Positions 11,641-23,139 are shown, numbered from the stretch's first letter. The stretch is 64,000 nt of DNA from Pardosa pseudoannulata (GCA_032207245.1 CM063506.1:41788164-41852163); one strand, 5' to 3'. Notes: generated from the letters alone by a model not told the origin. Program-made: numbers and translations.

Positions 11641-11859
11641 TAATAAAGGTTGCTGGTGTATCTTGTGGATGGGGAATTTAGATTGTTAATACGGGATGGA
11701 CAGACAAGTTAAATTACATGAGAAAATGTTACACATATTTAGCAGAAAAGAAATGCATTTTAATCAGCATTTGGGTACAAAAGAAAAATAATATAAACTT
11801 TAAAAATGAAAAAAAATAACAAAGGTGTTTTACTGAAGGAAAATCGTTTTTAGTAGGTA

Positions 11860-12183
11860 GTATGGCTTCCTCAATGGCCAGCAACTTTCATCCCTCTAAG
11901 ACTCGGAATCAATCACGCTATTCTTGAGGGGGTAGGGTATTCTGTCCCTCTCCAGCAGAAGAGCATTTACAGTTCTTGGAGAGTTTGTGGAAGTGGTAGG
12001 TGGCCAACAACTCGTCTGTCTAGCATGGCCCAAACTATGGGGTTCATGTCCGAAGAATACGCTGGTTATTTACTTCGTTTCCATTTTCAAAAAGGAAATG
12101 ATTTACGAAGTTAGTATGATGTGGCCTATAATTGTCGTCATAACCAATTGCTGCAAAGTAAGGGATTACGAGATTTGTGGGGA
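11860..12183 (-). pseudogene. Tc1-like transposase, C-terminal half (duplication copy 1)
   Basis: On the minus strand a stretch near 12170-12050 reads NLVIPYFAAIGYDDNYRPHH and FVNHFLFENG, matching the Tc1-like block around the second catalytic Asp (usually PYAAAIG..DDNARPH). A second frame reads NPIVWAMLDRR then LPLPQTLQEL, the NPIEHVWDMLGRR region. Frameshifts and stops separate the pieces. It is cut off at 12183 by the duplication breakpoint; the full-length relic is at 15765-16640. It belongs to a different Tc1-like lineage from the element at 7951. Confidence 0.8.
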
Positions 12184-12218
12184 CATGGTGAAGCAAAACC
12201 GGAGCGAGACAGTGGCTC

Positions 12219-12258
12219 AGCCAACACCTCCTAAAGGATCTTTTAGGAGGTGTTGGCT
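12219..12258. repeat. perfect 17 bp hairpin inserted in Tc1 copy 2
   Basis: AGCCAACACCTCCTAAA is followed after 6 bases by its exact reverse complement. The sister copy at 8331-9146 reads straight through at this point. The inserted segment is bounded by TGGCTCAG on both sides, an 8 bp duplication of local sequence. Confidence 0.9.
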
Positions 12259-12501
12259 CAGCTGACAAACCAATACAATGCAGGGCCAAGTAGAATAGTA
12301 TCGGAGCACACTGTTGAGCGGACACTGTTGGATATGGGGCTACGCTGCAAACGTCCCACTCATGTGCCTTTGCTCACCAAGCGTCATCGAAAACTGCACC
12401 TAAGCTGGGCCCGGGAACATAGCGACAGGTCCATGGATCAGTGGGAGAGAGTTGCCTAGTCAGATGAATCACGGTTTGCCATTCATCACGCCGATGGCAG
12501 T

Positions 12502-12532
12502 GTCAGGATAAGCCGTCTTGGCTTATACTGAC
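12502..12532. repeat. second hairpin insertion in Tc1 copy 2
   Basis: GTCAGGATAAGCC is followed after 5 bases by GGCTTATACTGAC, complementary at 12 of 13 positions. The extra sequence continues to about 12550 and is absent from the sister copy near 8620, where GCCGTCTT runs directly into CTAGGAGAACAG. Confidence 0.85.
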
Positions 12533-13961
12533 TCAATATCAACTGTCCAGGCGAACAGTTGCTTCCTCAATGTACAGTAGGTCATACACAGGTCGGTGAT
12601 GGTGGTATTATGCTTTGGGGGACATTCTCTTGGGCGTCTCTGGGACCCGTATTTGTGGTAGAGCAGACCATGAATTCTTCAGGGTATCTGAACATCATTG
12701 CGGACCAATTGCACCCTTACATGACCTCTGTTTTTCCAGCTGGAAATGGAATATTCCAACAGAACAACGCCCAGTGTTACAAGGCTAAAATTGGGTTGGA
12801 GTGGTTCCAGAAACATAATGCTGAATTCAAGTTAATATCCTGGCCGCCTAACTCACTGGATTTCAATCCAATAGAACAAATTGGGATGTCATGGGGCGGC
12901 ATCTCAAAGTTTAAAGACCACCAATTAGCACTATATCGGATTTGCGTAACGGTTGCTTAAACATCTGGTAGAATCTGTCTCCAGCCTTCTACCAAGGACT
13001 TATGGCATCCATGCCAAGGCGGGTTGAAGCTGTGTTGCGCGTCAAAGGTGGGCGAACTCGTTATTGACAGGTGGCCATAATGTTTTGGATGTTACGTGTA
13101 TAGTTTTATGTGACAGAATTAAATAATTTCTACAAAGTTAAAACCTTATTAAAGGTTTAAAAATTGTTTCGTTTTAAAATACGCAGAACTTTGAATTTTA
13201 TACTGAATCGAAAATAGGCTATTATACTGAAAACTCTACAGTTCGAAAGATACTATATTTCATTAAAATGTAAATTTGTAAACAAACTTAAAGTATAAAA
13301 CTTACACTGGGGTAATTTTTGGGCAATTAAAAGGAGAGTGTGTTTAATATCGAATTAAATATAAATCCTAAATATCTTATCTATGAATATCAGAGTTCAA
13401 AAGTGCATGAGCTTTGTGGATTTAGTATTAAAAAAATTAATCACTATAAAAACTTAAAACGCTTTTTTATCCTATTGAAATTTGTATTCCTATATTTCAC
13501 TAATTAGGACAGCAACTTAATTGATCGCAAACTATTCTCCTAAATTAAATCTGTATTTAACTTTCTTCATATGCCGTTTGCTAGTCTTTTAAACAGTGTT
13601 TAAATAGCTTATCTAATTTAAATTCTTCGTAAAAAATTTCTGGAACAAAGATTTTGAGAAAAAAAACGGAGAGGAAAAAAAATTTGAACTACATTCAAAA
13701 CTTCTCGGAGAAAAAGATTCCTAATTTTTTTTCTGATGTTTTAATAGGAAGTATTTCTTTTTTTTTTTTTCATCCAAATACACTGTCAAATTTGTTATGT
13801 CCGATAGCTGTTTACTTATCTAATTGAATTCTACGAGCAAAAAAAAAGATAGTTTCAATTTTATTTAAGACATGATTTATAATACCAACCATTTAAATGG
13901 AATTATAAAATGGCTTCACTGCAGTATAAGGTGCCCTTTGATTTTAATTCTTTATCATCGT

Positions 13962-14125
13962 CAAGACATACGTTTCCGTGTGGTTAGGGCACTGATCTGC
14001 GGTACTGGAGTTCGAGTGTTCGAATCCCACTGTGGCACGAATGTTCACAGCCGATCGGAATCAGCTTTAAGCACTAGGTCCCGGTTCCATTATTCCTCGT
14101 GTTGTAAAAAAGTAGGCCGTAGTAC
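13962..14125 (+). repeat. tRNA-derived SINE, copy in duplication 2
   Basis: Perfect B box GTTCGAATCCC at 14018-14028 with an A-box-like TGGTTAGGGCACTG about 25 bp upstream, then the conserved body CACTGTGGCACGAATGTTC. This is the best preserved SINE head in the window and the best reference for the other copies. Confidence 0.68.
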
Positions 14126-14554
14126 TCCAAACCAAATCAAACTTTATCATTGTCAAGTATGCAAGTTTTCTTACATATGACAACCCGAGGTTTTAAAGAC
14201 TGCAATTGTGTATAAAATTTTTATATACAGTTCAATATTTGAATACTGACAGTTTACACCTTTTGTTGCAACTTCCTTTTTTCTAAAGTATGTACCCACA
14301 TTTTCTGATAAATTTCCGTATAATTTAGAAAATTTTAAAAATTGTTCTCTATGCGCTTGAATTTAAAAATTTGGTATAACCTGTGTATAAATTTTATCTG
14401 TCCTGTGTTTTTTACTGTTTTAATGAGTATAGTTTATGCATTTTATCGCTCTTATAGATGCATTTCGTTTCCATCTGAAATGACATGTTGGCATTATTGG
14501 TGCCAAAATATATCGCCAATAAAACAAGGGGTACTCTTAAGTAATATACTTTAA

Positions 14555-14577
14555 ACAAAAATATAAATACACAAGTA

Positions 14578-14616
<39 letters not shown>

Positions 14617-14947
14617 TAATATATAAACATACATATATATAATATCATTTTCAGATAAATAAAAAGGATAAATAAAAAGTTAATTTTAAATCGAAATTGA
14701 TTTTTTTATTCAATTTTTCCTTTCTGTGGTTCCTTATCGACTGATGTAAAAACTAGTTTTTATTTGCCTAATTTTTTCCAAAATCTATGCAGTAGGCAAG
14801 AACATTTGGCTTCATTTTCCTGTATATACCGTTATTTTTGTACCCACAAACAAACCATGTTGTTACACTAACCCGTACTAGTAGGTGACCCGTGCTCAAG
14901 TATCAATCGTCAGAAAACGTACTAGTACGTGTCCTGTATTCAATGTG
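14555..14947 (-). mobile_element. piggyBac-like MITE, left end missing (duplicate of 10627)
   Basis: Same structure as 10627-11055 with TTAA at 14948-14951. The (TA)n tract (14583-14640) is shorter than in copy 1. It arose through the 3.9 kb duplication, not by transposition. Confidence 0.75.
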
Positions 14948-15764
14948 TTAACAAGTTACCTCAAAAACGTAAAATGGTTGATGGACTTCAAACCAAATAT
15001 TTTTATAGTTTTCAAGTTTTGTAACTATTTTGAACTCTATAAACATTTGTATTTCTATATTATATTAATTGGAAGGCAAAATTAATTTATGGCAAAAATA
15101 TTCAACTAAAACTATAATTGTACTCGACTTTCTTCAATGCCCACTGTTAATTTCATACACTGTTTACATACTTTCACTTAATTGAAACCTTAACGGAAAT
15201 TTTTCTGAACCTAAATTTAGAGAGAAAATGGTGAGCCGAAAAAGTACGAACCATCAGGCTGAAGAACTCGGAGAAAAAAGTGCAGGAATTTTCTCCGAGA
15301 TATTTAATGAGAAGTAGATTTATTTCTTCAGTACACACTGTCAAACAAAGATATGCCATTTAGATTTTTACTTATGCAATTGGTTTCGTCATGTGTAAGA
15401 AATAGTTGGAACCTTATTGAAGAGACAATTTTTATACAAACATTTTAAATTTATTTATTAAACTTTCTCGTCATATTATATATTGAAATTACAGACGACT
15501 TCATTAACGTTTTAAATACTCTGTTCAAAACAATTAAAGGATAATAAAGGTTGCTGGTGTATCTTGTGGATGGGGAATTTAGATTGTTAATACGGAATGG
15601 ACAGACAAGGTAAATTACATGAGAAAATGTTACACATATTTAGCAGAAAAGAAATGCATTTTAATCAGCATTTGGGTACAAAAGAAAAATAATATAAACT
15701 TTAAAAATGATAAAAATAATTAAAAAGGTGTTTTATTGAAGGAAAATCGTTTTTAGTAGGTAGT

Positions 15765-16640
15765 ATGGCTTCCTCAATGGCCAGCAATTTTCAGCACCTC
15801 TGAGACTCGGAATCAATCACGCTATTCTTGAGGGGGTAGGGTATTCTGTCCCACTCCAGCAGAAGAGCATTGACAGTTCTTGGAGAGTTTGTGGAAGTGA
15901 TAGGTGGCTAACAACTCGTCTGTCTAGCATGGCCCAAACTATGGGGTTCATGTCCGAAGAATACGCTGGCCATTTGCTTCGTTTCCATTTTCAAAAAGGA
16001 AATCATTTACGAAGTTAGTATGGTGTGGCGTATAACTGTCGTCGTAACAAATTGCTGCAACGTAAGGGATTACGAGATTTGTGGGGATTTCTTCCCTATA
16101 TTGGCGACCGGTCAGAGCTTAGCATCGATGAGCCATCAATGGAGATACCAGCAAAGACTATCACTCCCAGCCCCAGTCAAATCTGGAAATTCTGCATACA
16201 AACGCAAGATTGTTTGAGCACCACATTCCGTGGCAACGTGGGACTTGCCAGCGAAAGGATGTAGTGCCATTTATTTCTCCTGTTCCCTATGTTCTATTGT
16301 CCAATCCAGTGATGCCTTGATCTTAATGTAACTCATACCATTGGTCAGCAAGCATTTTGACCTATTGCGTAGAACCTGCTCTGGACAGACTGGGGCAAAA
16401 TTGTTGTGCCAATCGACAAAGAAAGGCTGTTGAAAAGGAGTACCATTAGTATTTTGGTTCCTCAGACTTTAGTGCTAATATCGATCTTCATTGGGTATTG
16501 TTGCAAGACTACGACTTGACCTGGTCTTTGGCCTGCGTTTCTAGTCTCTAAAATGCAGTTTCGACAAATCCTAGAAATTATGCTTTGTGAAACTCCAATT
16601 GCTTTCCCCTACATCAGTTTGTTTTCGTTCATTTTCATTT
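15765..16640 (-). pseudogene. Tc1-like transposase pseudogene, near full length
   Basis: Read on the minus strand from about 16640: a helix-turn-helix block IGVSQSIISRICRNC, then GQRPGQ, then TIPNEDRY and RNQNTNGTPFQQPFF (usual TPNEDRYLA and RNRNTTATQLQQ). The DDE half gives VFAGISIDGSS, IPYVAAICYDDSY and NPIVWAMLDRR with LPLPQTLQEL. Many frameshifts and stops separate these. It is a different lineage from the Tc1 at 7951. The half nearest 15765 was carried into both duplication copies; the rest lies just beyond the duplication end at 16087. Confidence 0.82.
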
Positions 16641-16653
16641 TGCCTTTTATTAA

Positions 16654-16875
16654 TACATTGTATGCAGGACACATACTAGTACACTTTCTGACGATTGATA
16701 CTTGAGCGCGGGTCACGTACTAGTACGGGTTAGTGTAACAACATGGTTTGTTTATGGGTACAAAAATAACGGTATATACAGGAAAACGAAGCCGAATGTT
16801 CTTGTCTACTACATAGATTCTGGAAAAATTTAGACGAATAAAAACTAGTTTTTACATCAGTAGATGCGACTGAGG
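16654..16875 (+). mobile_element. piggyBac-like MITE end, truncated (family TTAACACATTG)
   Basis: TTAA at 16650-16653 followed by TACATTGTATGCAGGACACA, the two GTACTAGTAC palindromes, GAGCGCGGGTCACG and the shared interior ending near TTTTTACATCAG. The opposite end is not found. Confidence 0.7.
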
Positions 16876-17005
16876 AAAAATTCACTTATTATTATCTTGT
16901 ATCTTAATTATTGGCGACAGGTACTTTGTTCTATTGTTTTATATCTACTCATGATTCTCACTTCACAATTTTTCTGTATTTTCATTTTTATAACTGTCTT
17001 TAATG

Positions 17006-17099
17006 CAGGGCCGTAGCCAAAACTTGTTTTCCGGGAGAGACCAAAGAAGAAAGACATTATTATTTGTAAATGATAATTCAGCAAAATAAAATTAAGGTA
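17006..17099 (+). mobile_element. hAT-like terminus, cut short
   Basis: CAGGGCCGTAGCC is the kind of end seen in many hAT transposons (CAGGGGCGTAGCC-like). The sequence is interrupted 94 bp later by the TTAA element at 17104. No partner end or 8 bp target duplication could be assigned. Confidence 0.45.
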
Positions 17100-17103
17100 T
17101 TAA

Positions 17104-17510
17104 CACATTATATGCGGCACATGTACTAGTACGTTTTCTGACGATAGGTACTTGAGCGCGGGTCACGTACTAGTAGAAGTTAGTGTAACAACAAGGTTTG
17201 TTTGTGGGTACAAAAATAACAGTATATGCAGAAAAACGAAGCCTAATGTTCTTGTTTACTACATAGATTCTGGAATGTAAAAATGTTTATATACAGCATA
17301 GTTCGAAAACATTAAAACTATATACTACTATTTCTATTTGATTTTTTATATTTACGATACTATTATAAATTATCCACTAAAAAATATATTTTTCTTACAA
17401 AATCTTATTTTTATTTATAAAAATCTATTTTATTTTGTTTATATAATTCAATATAAAATAGAAAAGTTGTTAAAAAATTAAATCATTTTCGGTTTTAATG
17501 GGAAATATAT
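17104..17510 (+). mobile_element. piggyBac-like MITE, degenerate (family TTAACACATTG)
   Basis: TTAA at 17100-17103, then CACATTATATGCGGCACATG, palindromes, GAGCGCGGGTCACG and GGGTACAAAAATAAC. The interior follows the complete copy at 40079 as far as GTTAAAAAATTAAATCATTT near 17490, but the right inverted repeat has decayed. Strong drift in the middle. Confidence 0.65.
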
Positions 17511-17514
17511 TTTC

Positions 17515-18080
17515 AGCCGTATGCATTGACTGATGGGTTATGTGTATTTTCTATTTACTTATTCATTTGGACTGAAAGAATTAAAATGCAGCCCCAGTTC
17601 TACTTAAAACACCGTTATACTAAATTTTTAGCTGATTTTATAAAAATAAATGCTCTGCTTAAAATACACTTTTTTCTACATCATTAATAAGGTTCTAACT
17701 TTATAAAAAACATTAGGTTTTGTTATATGAAGTAATATATTTTTACCAAACAAAAGATATACACCAAGTGTAAAAGTAGCAACCCACTTACCCGCAAAAC
17801 CATTTTTAAACTTAAAAATCAGAAACTAATTTTTTTTATCAAACAGATCAAATAGAGTGATTATATTTTTCATTCTATTAACTTTCGTTTTTTTAGTATT
17901 GAATTACCTTTTTTATAGCGTAATAAAGACTATTTTTTTATTTTTTAGAATCTTGAAATTTTTAATTTTGGTATTTTAAAATGTCAGATACCTTTAAAAC
18001 TTCAGGTTCACTAAATAAAATAGATATATTACTTTAATTCAATACAAAAAAGATTATTTACTAATAAAAATTTTTTCAAA
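17515..18080. other. AT-rich stretch, no supported gene
   Basis: Only a short inverted echo of the next repeat is seen (CTTACCCGCAAAA near 17788, opposite to TTTTGCGGGTAAG near 18085). Confidence 0.45.
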
Positions 18081-18084
18081 GCAT

Positions 18085-18806
18085 ATTTTGCGGGTAAGTT
18101 AATTGCATTTTTTACATTATATTTATATACATATTTTTTTGTTATTTAAAAAGTATATTACTTGAAATTACAAAACTATATGTTTTTTCAACACTTGAAC
18201 GTTATTGAACTTACAAAAAATTCATTCGAAAAGAAACAAATTTTTTTATTTTATTACTAATCGATGAAAAGAGGTATCAATATTTTAGTGTAAGAAGGTT
18301 TTTTTTGTCCTCTCAAATGGAAATATAAAACATTCCCCAAGTTAGTTTTTGTGCAACTTATTGACTAGTTAATTAGAATTTAATAACGCAGTAAAACATT
18401 AATCATAAATTACTTAGCTATAAACTGAAAACGTAAGATTATTTTCTAATAAAAAAAATCATATTTTGCGGGTAAGTGAATTGCATGATTTACATGAGGT
18501 ATATATTTTTTTGTAATTTAAAAGTATATTACTTGAAATGACAAAACTATATATTTGTTCAACACTTCAACGTTACTGAACTTATAAAAAATTCGTTCTA
18601 AAACAAACAAAATTTTTGCTTTATTACTAATTGATGAAAAGGGGTATCAATATTTTTGTCTAAGAAGATTTTTTGTCCCCTTAAATGGAAATATAAAACA
18701 TTCCCCAAGTTAGTTTTTATGCAATTTATCGACTAGTTAATTAGAATTTAATAACACGGTAAAATATTAATCTTAAATTACTTAGCTACAAACGTAGTAA
18801 CTCAAC
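18085..18806. repeat. 382 bp tandem duplicate
   Basis: The mark TTTTGCGGGTAAG at about 18085 and 18467 starts two copies with shared blocks AAAAGTATATTACTTGAAAT, GAAAAG(A/G)GGTATCAATATTTT and AATATAAAACATTCCCCAAG. The second copy is ended by the pogo element at 18809. The ATTCCCCAAG blocks link it to the dispersed 9-33 kb family. Confidence 0.8.
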
Positions 18807-18808
18807 TA

Positions 18809-19612
18809 CAGTCCGTATTGTTTATATGGTCAGCTCAACGGTCCAGAAAAATCAAGCGATATTAGTGGGGTGACCATATATGCAGAACAATACAACCCTA
18901 TTGTGCATATACCGTGCATTTTAACCCATCACAGAAGAGCCTTTCCACATTCCTATAAGGTGACAAGCGCTGACGTTTTCTTTCTTCATGACCGATTTCA
19001 ACACTTGAGGACCAAAGTTTGGCAGCTAAATTATTGTTTAATATCGTCCGGGTAATAGAATTTCCTTTGGCGAAAGCAGTCTTTGAAAGATTAGATTTTT
19101 TAAATTTTTCAATCAATTCATTTTTAGCAGCAAATGATAAATTCTTTCTTTTCGAAGCCATAACTAAAAAGTGAACGTTCTTATTCATGACATATGATCC
19201 AAATGCAACAAAATTTTCCTTTACTTGTTTCGTTTTAATTTCAACTTAAGCAGGGAGAGATAATTTCAACCAATAAACAGACAGATGTCCACCTCTTGTC
19301 AGGGGGCAAGAGAACTGAGAGAGGTGAGAAACTCCGACGGTAAGTCTACACAAACAAGAAAGTGTGGAAGGGAGGGAAATAAAAGCTTGAATTCAGGTCC
19401 TCGCCGATTTCGTACTTATGTCTTAAAAAAACAAAAAACATGGAACCTCGTTGAAAACATGAAACCGACCATATAACTGGTAACGAGAAAAAAAAATGAC
19501 TCTACAAGCGGTGCACTTTAACACATGTTCCCTGTTAGACGGGTCTTTAGAAAACTGACCATATAAGCGGGGTGACCTTATAATCGGGTGGTCATTTAGC
19601 CGGTACTGACTG
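18809..19612 (-). mobile_element. pogo/Tigger-like element, internally deleted
   Basis: Ends CAGTCCGTATTG... and ...CCGGTACTGACTG form imperfect inverted repeats and contain repeated ATATGGTCAG and GGGGTGACC(A/T)TATA blocks. TA flanks both sides (18807-18808, 19613-19614). At 804 bp it keeps only the N-terminal coding part. Confidence 0.82.
18898..19161 (-). pseudogene. pogo/CENP-B-type transposase N-terminal fragment
   Basis: From the ATG at 19161 the minus strand encodes MASKRKNLSFAAKNELIEKF, then KTAFAKGNSITRTILNN and ERKRQRLSPYRNVERLF. This is the layout of the CENP-B N-terminal (psq-like) helix-turn-helix and the start of the second DNA-binding domain (usually RKRLR..YEDVE.AL..WF). The frame stops at 18898, and the catalytic DDE core is missing. 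The 88 residues are intact, so a DNA-binding-only peptide is possible in principle, but nothing shows it is expressed. Confidence 0.8.
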
Positions 19613-20136
19613 TACGTGAATCTTCCGCCAAAATATTTTATACCCTGTCAAATTCTGGAACTATTTTCTATCATACAGAAATTTATATTTTCATATTTTA
19701 TTAATTAGAGACCAAGCTTAATTAATTACAAAGTGTTCACTTCAATTAAAATTATGTTTAACATTTTTCATTTGCAATCTTATATACACTTAAACAGGGT
19801 TCCTCTTTAATTAAATCTACTTGGAAAATTTTTGGAACAAAAATTTCGAAAGAAAACATAGATGAGAAGTTATAGGAAGCACCGGCTAAACTTTTTGGAA
19901 AAATTTTTTCACAGGCCTATCTGAGGTTTTAAAAAAGAAATATTTATTTTCATCATCTGTGTACACTGACAGAATTGTTTTTGTCCTATAACTTATTAAT
20001 TTTCTAATTGGGTTCAGTCATAAAAAATTCTAAGTTTTAAGGCGCAGTGTTTGTCTATATGGCAAAAATTATGTACACAATTGCCATTTAGGTAATATAA
20101 AATTTTCCACGTGGTAATTTTTAAACAAATTAAATA
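19613..20136. repeat. diverged member of the dispersed repeat family
   Basis: Contains GTGTACACTGACAGAATTG, CTATAACTTATTAATTTTCTAATTGG and AATATAAAATTTTCCACG, the long form of the repeat whose shorter form is tandemly amplified from 20137. Confidence 0.6.
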
Positions 20137-22400
20137 TGAGTGCATTTAATATATTTTTAAATATAAATCGTAAATTATTTAAATTACTTAGCTATGAGCA
20201 TGAGAGATCAAAAACTCAATGAGCTGGTTTAGTTAGAGCACAAGATTAATTAGCTGCAAACTGTTCACCAGAATTAAAATTTTGTTAAACCACTTTCATC
20301 TGCATCTGATATGCATACTGTTTCTTAATTAAATCCTTCACGTAAAACATCTAGAAGAAAAATATTGAAAGAAATCGGAGAAAAGAAGAAATATAAACTG
20401 TCAGGCTAAACTTCTCGCAAAAAAAGACTATAATTTTCTCCGGGGTTTCAATGCGAGTGCATTTAATATATATTTAAATATAAATCCTAAATTACTTAGC
20501 TATGAGCATGAGAGATCAAAAACTCAATGAGCTGGTCTAGTTAGCTGCAAACTGTTCACCAGAATTAACATTTTGTTAAACCACTTTCATCTGCAACTGA
20601 TATGCATAATATTTCTTAATTAAATCTTTCACGTAAAACATCTAGAAGAAAAATTTTAAAAGAAATTGGAGAAAAGAAGAAATACAAACTGTCAGTCTAC
20701 ACTTGTCGCAAAAAAGGGCTATAATTTTCTCCGGGGTTTCAATACGAGTGCATTTAATATATATTTAAATATACATCGTAAATTATTTAAATGACTTAGC
20801 TATGAGCATGAGAGATCAAAAACTCAATGAGCTGGTTTAGTTAGAGCACAAGATTAATTAGCTGCAAACTGTTCACCTGAATTAAAATTTTGTTAAACCA
20901 CTTACATCTACATCTGATATGCATAGTGTTTCTTAATTAAATCCTTTACGTAAAACATCTAGAAAAAAAATTTGAAAGAAATCGGAGAAAAGAAGAAATA
21001 CAAACTGTCAGGCTAAACTTCTCGCAAAAAAATGCTAGATTTCTCTCCGGGGTTTCAATACGAGTGCATTTAATATATTTTTAAATATAAATCGTAAATT
21101 ACTTGAATTACTTAGCTATGAGCTGATAGATCAAAACCTCAATGAGCTGGTTTCGTTAGAATGCAAGATAATTAGCTGCACATTGTTAACCTGAATTAAA
21201 ATTTTGTTAAACCATTTTCATCTGTATCTGATATGCATAGTGTTTCTTAATTAAATCGTTTACGTAAAACATCTAGAAAAAAAAATTTGAAAGAAATCGG
21301 AGAAAAGAAGAAATACAAACTGTCAGGCTACACTTGTCGCAAAAAAAAACTATAATTTTCTCCGGGGTTTCAATACGAGTGCATTTAATATATTTTTAAA
21401 TATAAATCCTAAATTACTTAGCTATGAGCATGAGAGATCAAAAACTCAATGAGCTGGTTTAGTTAGAGCACAAGATTAATTAGCTGCAAACTGTTCACCT
21501 GAATTAAAATTTTGTTAAACCACTTTCATCTGCATCTGATATGCATACTGTTTCTTAATTAAATCCTTCACGTAAAACATCTAGAAGAAAAATATTGAAA
21601 GAAATCGGAGAAAAGAAGAAATATAAACTGTCAGGCTAAACTTCTCGCAAAAAAAAGACTATAATTCTCTCCGGGGTTTCAATACGAGTGCATTTAATAT
21701 ATATTTAAATATACATCGTAAATTATTTAAATTACTTAGCTATGAGCATGAGAGATCAAAAACTCAATGAGCTGGTTTAGTTAGAGCACAAGATTAATTA
21801 GCTGCAAACTGTTCACCAGAATTAAAATTTTGTTAAACCACTTTCATCTGCAACTGATATGCATAATATTTCTTAATTAAATCTTTCACGTAAAACATCT
21901 AGAAGAAAAATTGTGAAAGAAATCGGAGACAAGAAGAAATACAAACTGTCAGACTAAACTTCTCTCAAAAAAGAACTAGAATTTTCTCCGGGGTTTCAAT
22001 GCGAGTGCATTTAATATATATTTAAATATAAATCGTAAATTACTTAAATTACTTAGCTATGAGCATGATAGATCAAAAACTCAATGAACTGGTTTAGTTA
22101 GAATGCAAGATAATTAGCTGCATACTGTTAACCTGAATTAAAATTTTGTTAAACCGTTTTCATCTGTATCTGGTATGCTAATGTTTCTTAATTAAATCCT
22201 TTACGTAAAACATCTAGAAGAAAAATTGTGAAAGAAATCGGAGACAAGAAGAAATACAAACTGTCAGACTAAACTTCTCTCAAAAAGGGCTAGAATTTCT
22301 CTCCGGGGTTTCAATACGAGTGCATTTAATATATTTTTAACTATTGTATATGCTGTCAAGCTATGAATATACTTGTTTGCTAGATCAAAACCTCAATGAG
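20137..22400. repeat. 313 bp satellite, about seven copies
   Basis: GAGTGCATTTAATAT recurs near 20137, 20454, 20749, 21063, 21376, 21687, 22003 and 22318 (spacing 295-317 bp). Each unit has ATCAAAAACTCAATGAGCTGG, CTGATATGCATA, GTAAAACATCTAGAA, AATCGGAGAAAAGAAGAAAT, ACAAACTGTCAGGCTA and TCTCCGGGGTTTCAAT. Units vary in a removable GTTAGAGCACAAGATTAATT block (missing in the 295 bp unit). Confidence 0.92.
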
Positions 22401-23138
22401 CTGGTTTCGTTAGAATGCAAGATAATTAGCTGCAATCCTTATAGCATAATGTTTCAACCAACATTTTAACTGGAAATATAAAATCTTTCCCGTGATAGTT
22501 TTTGAGCAAAATGAAAATGAATACATTTAAAGAAATTGAAAATATATAAACTGTCAGGCTAAACTAGGTCTTTTCGCCCAAAAAAAATGAACTCTCTGAC
22601 GCCAAATACGAGTGCATATAAACAGTATTTTTAAATTAAATCCTATATCATTATTCAGAGCAGAAACTCAAAAACTCAATGTTCTGTTTAATTCTTAAAA
22701 TGCAAGATAATTTTTTAATTTTTCTTTTATTTTTTGTTATTAATACTTAAAATATTTTTAAACACTCTGTCATCTTACTAATAAACGAAATAGTTTATTT
22801 GAGGAGAATATTTTTTATTTGTACGTTGTATTTTCATAAAATAATGACAAAATTCTAAATTAAAATTCAGTTTTAATAACTTTAATAAATTCAAAATTTA
22901 AAACGAATACCCGGATTTATACCAAGGCATTTTAGAAGTATTTAGTATACGTCTTATAAGAATTTATAACAAGTTTAGTCTCTAGAAGCATTTTAAAAAT
23001 TAAGAAAATTCATAAAAAATAATTTCTAAAAACTTTAAAATTTTTAAGTAAAATCGGACTTTAAAATATAGAAAGTTATTTTTCAACTTTTTCTTGTTTC
23101 TACTCGGATTTCTATCGAATCGATCTCTTTCGGATTTC
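22401..23138. other. decayed repeat tail and AT-rich DNA
   Basis: To about 22690 there are further diverged fragments of the 313 bp unit (AACTCAATG, AACTGTCAGGCTAAACTA). From 22700 to 23138 nothing is recognised. Confidence 0.5.
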
Positions 23139-23139
23139 A

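Larger units (their letters stand above)
12184..13067 (+). pseudogene. Tc1 transposase, duplicated copy lacking its N-terminus
   Basis: Duplicate of 8331-9146. It starts abruptly inside the DNA-binding half (VKQNRSETVAQ), then HTVERTLLDMGLRCKRPTHV, the first catalytic block, MLWGTFSWASLGPV, FQQNNAQCYKAK (second catalytic Asp now Asn) and NSLDFNPIEQIGM. It ends RRVEAVLRVKGGRTRY with a stop at 13065-13067; the right inverted repeat follows to about 13099. It is less broken than copy 1: the two copy-1 stops are absent, but there is a stop near 12460 and two small hairpin insertions (12219-12258, 12502-12532). It cannot be mobile, having no left end. Confidence 0.9.
8331..16087. repeat. 3.9 kb direct tandem duplication
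   Basis: Copy 1 is 8331-12183 and copy 2 is 12184-16087. Copy 2 begins CATGGTGAAGCAAAACCGG, matching the Tc1 interior CATGGTAAAGCAAAACCGG at 8331. Copy 1 ends TTTGTGGGGA at 12183, matching copy 2 at 16087, after which the original sequence continues with TTTCTTCCC. The copies stay collinear throughout, with scattered substitutions, a shorter (TA)n tract in copy 2 and two small hairpin insertions in copy 2. Each copy holds a Tc1 3' part, a dispersed repeat, a SINE, a piggyBac-like MITE fragment and the 3' half of an antisense Tc1-like gene. Confidence 0.93.

Noticed and set aside
12559..12960. A possibly functional 133-codon transposase gene
   Set aside because: It lacks the N-terminal half and left TIR, has the second catalytic Asp changed to Asn and starts without its own initiation context.
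20137..22400. A CRISPR-like array of regular repeats
   Set aside because: Units are contiguous 313 bp tandem repeats without spacers in a eukaryotic genome.
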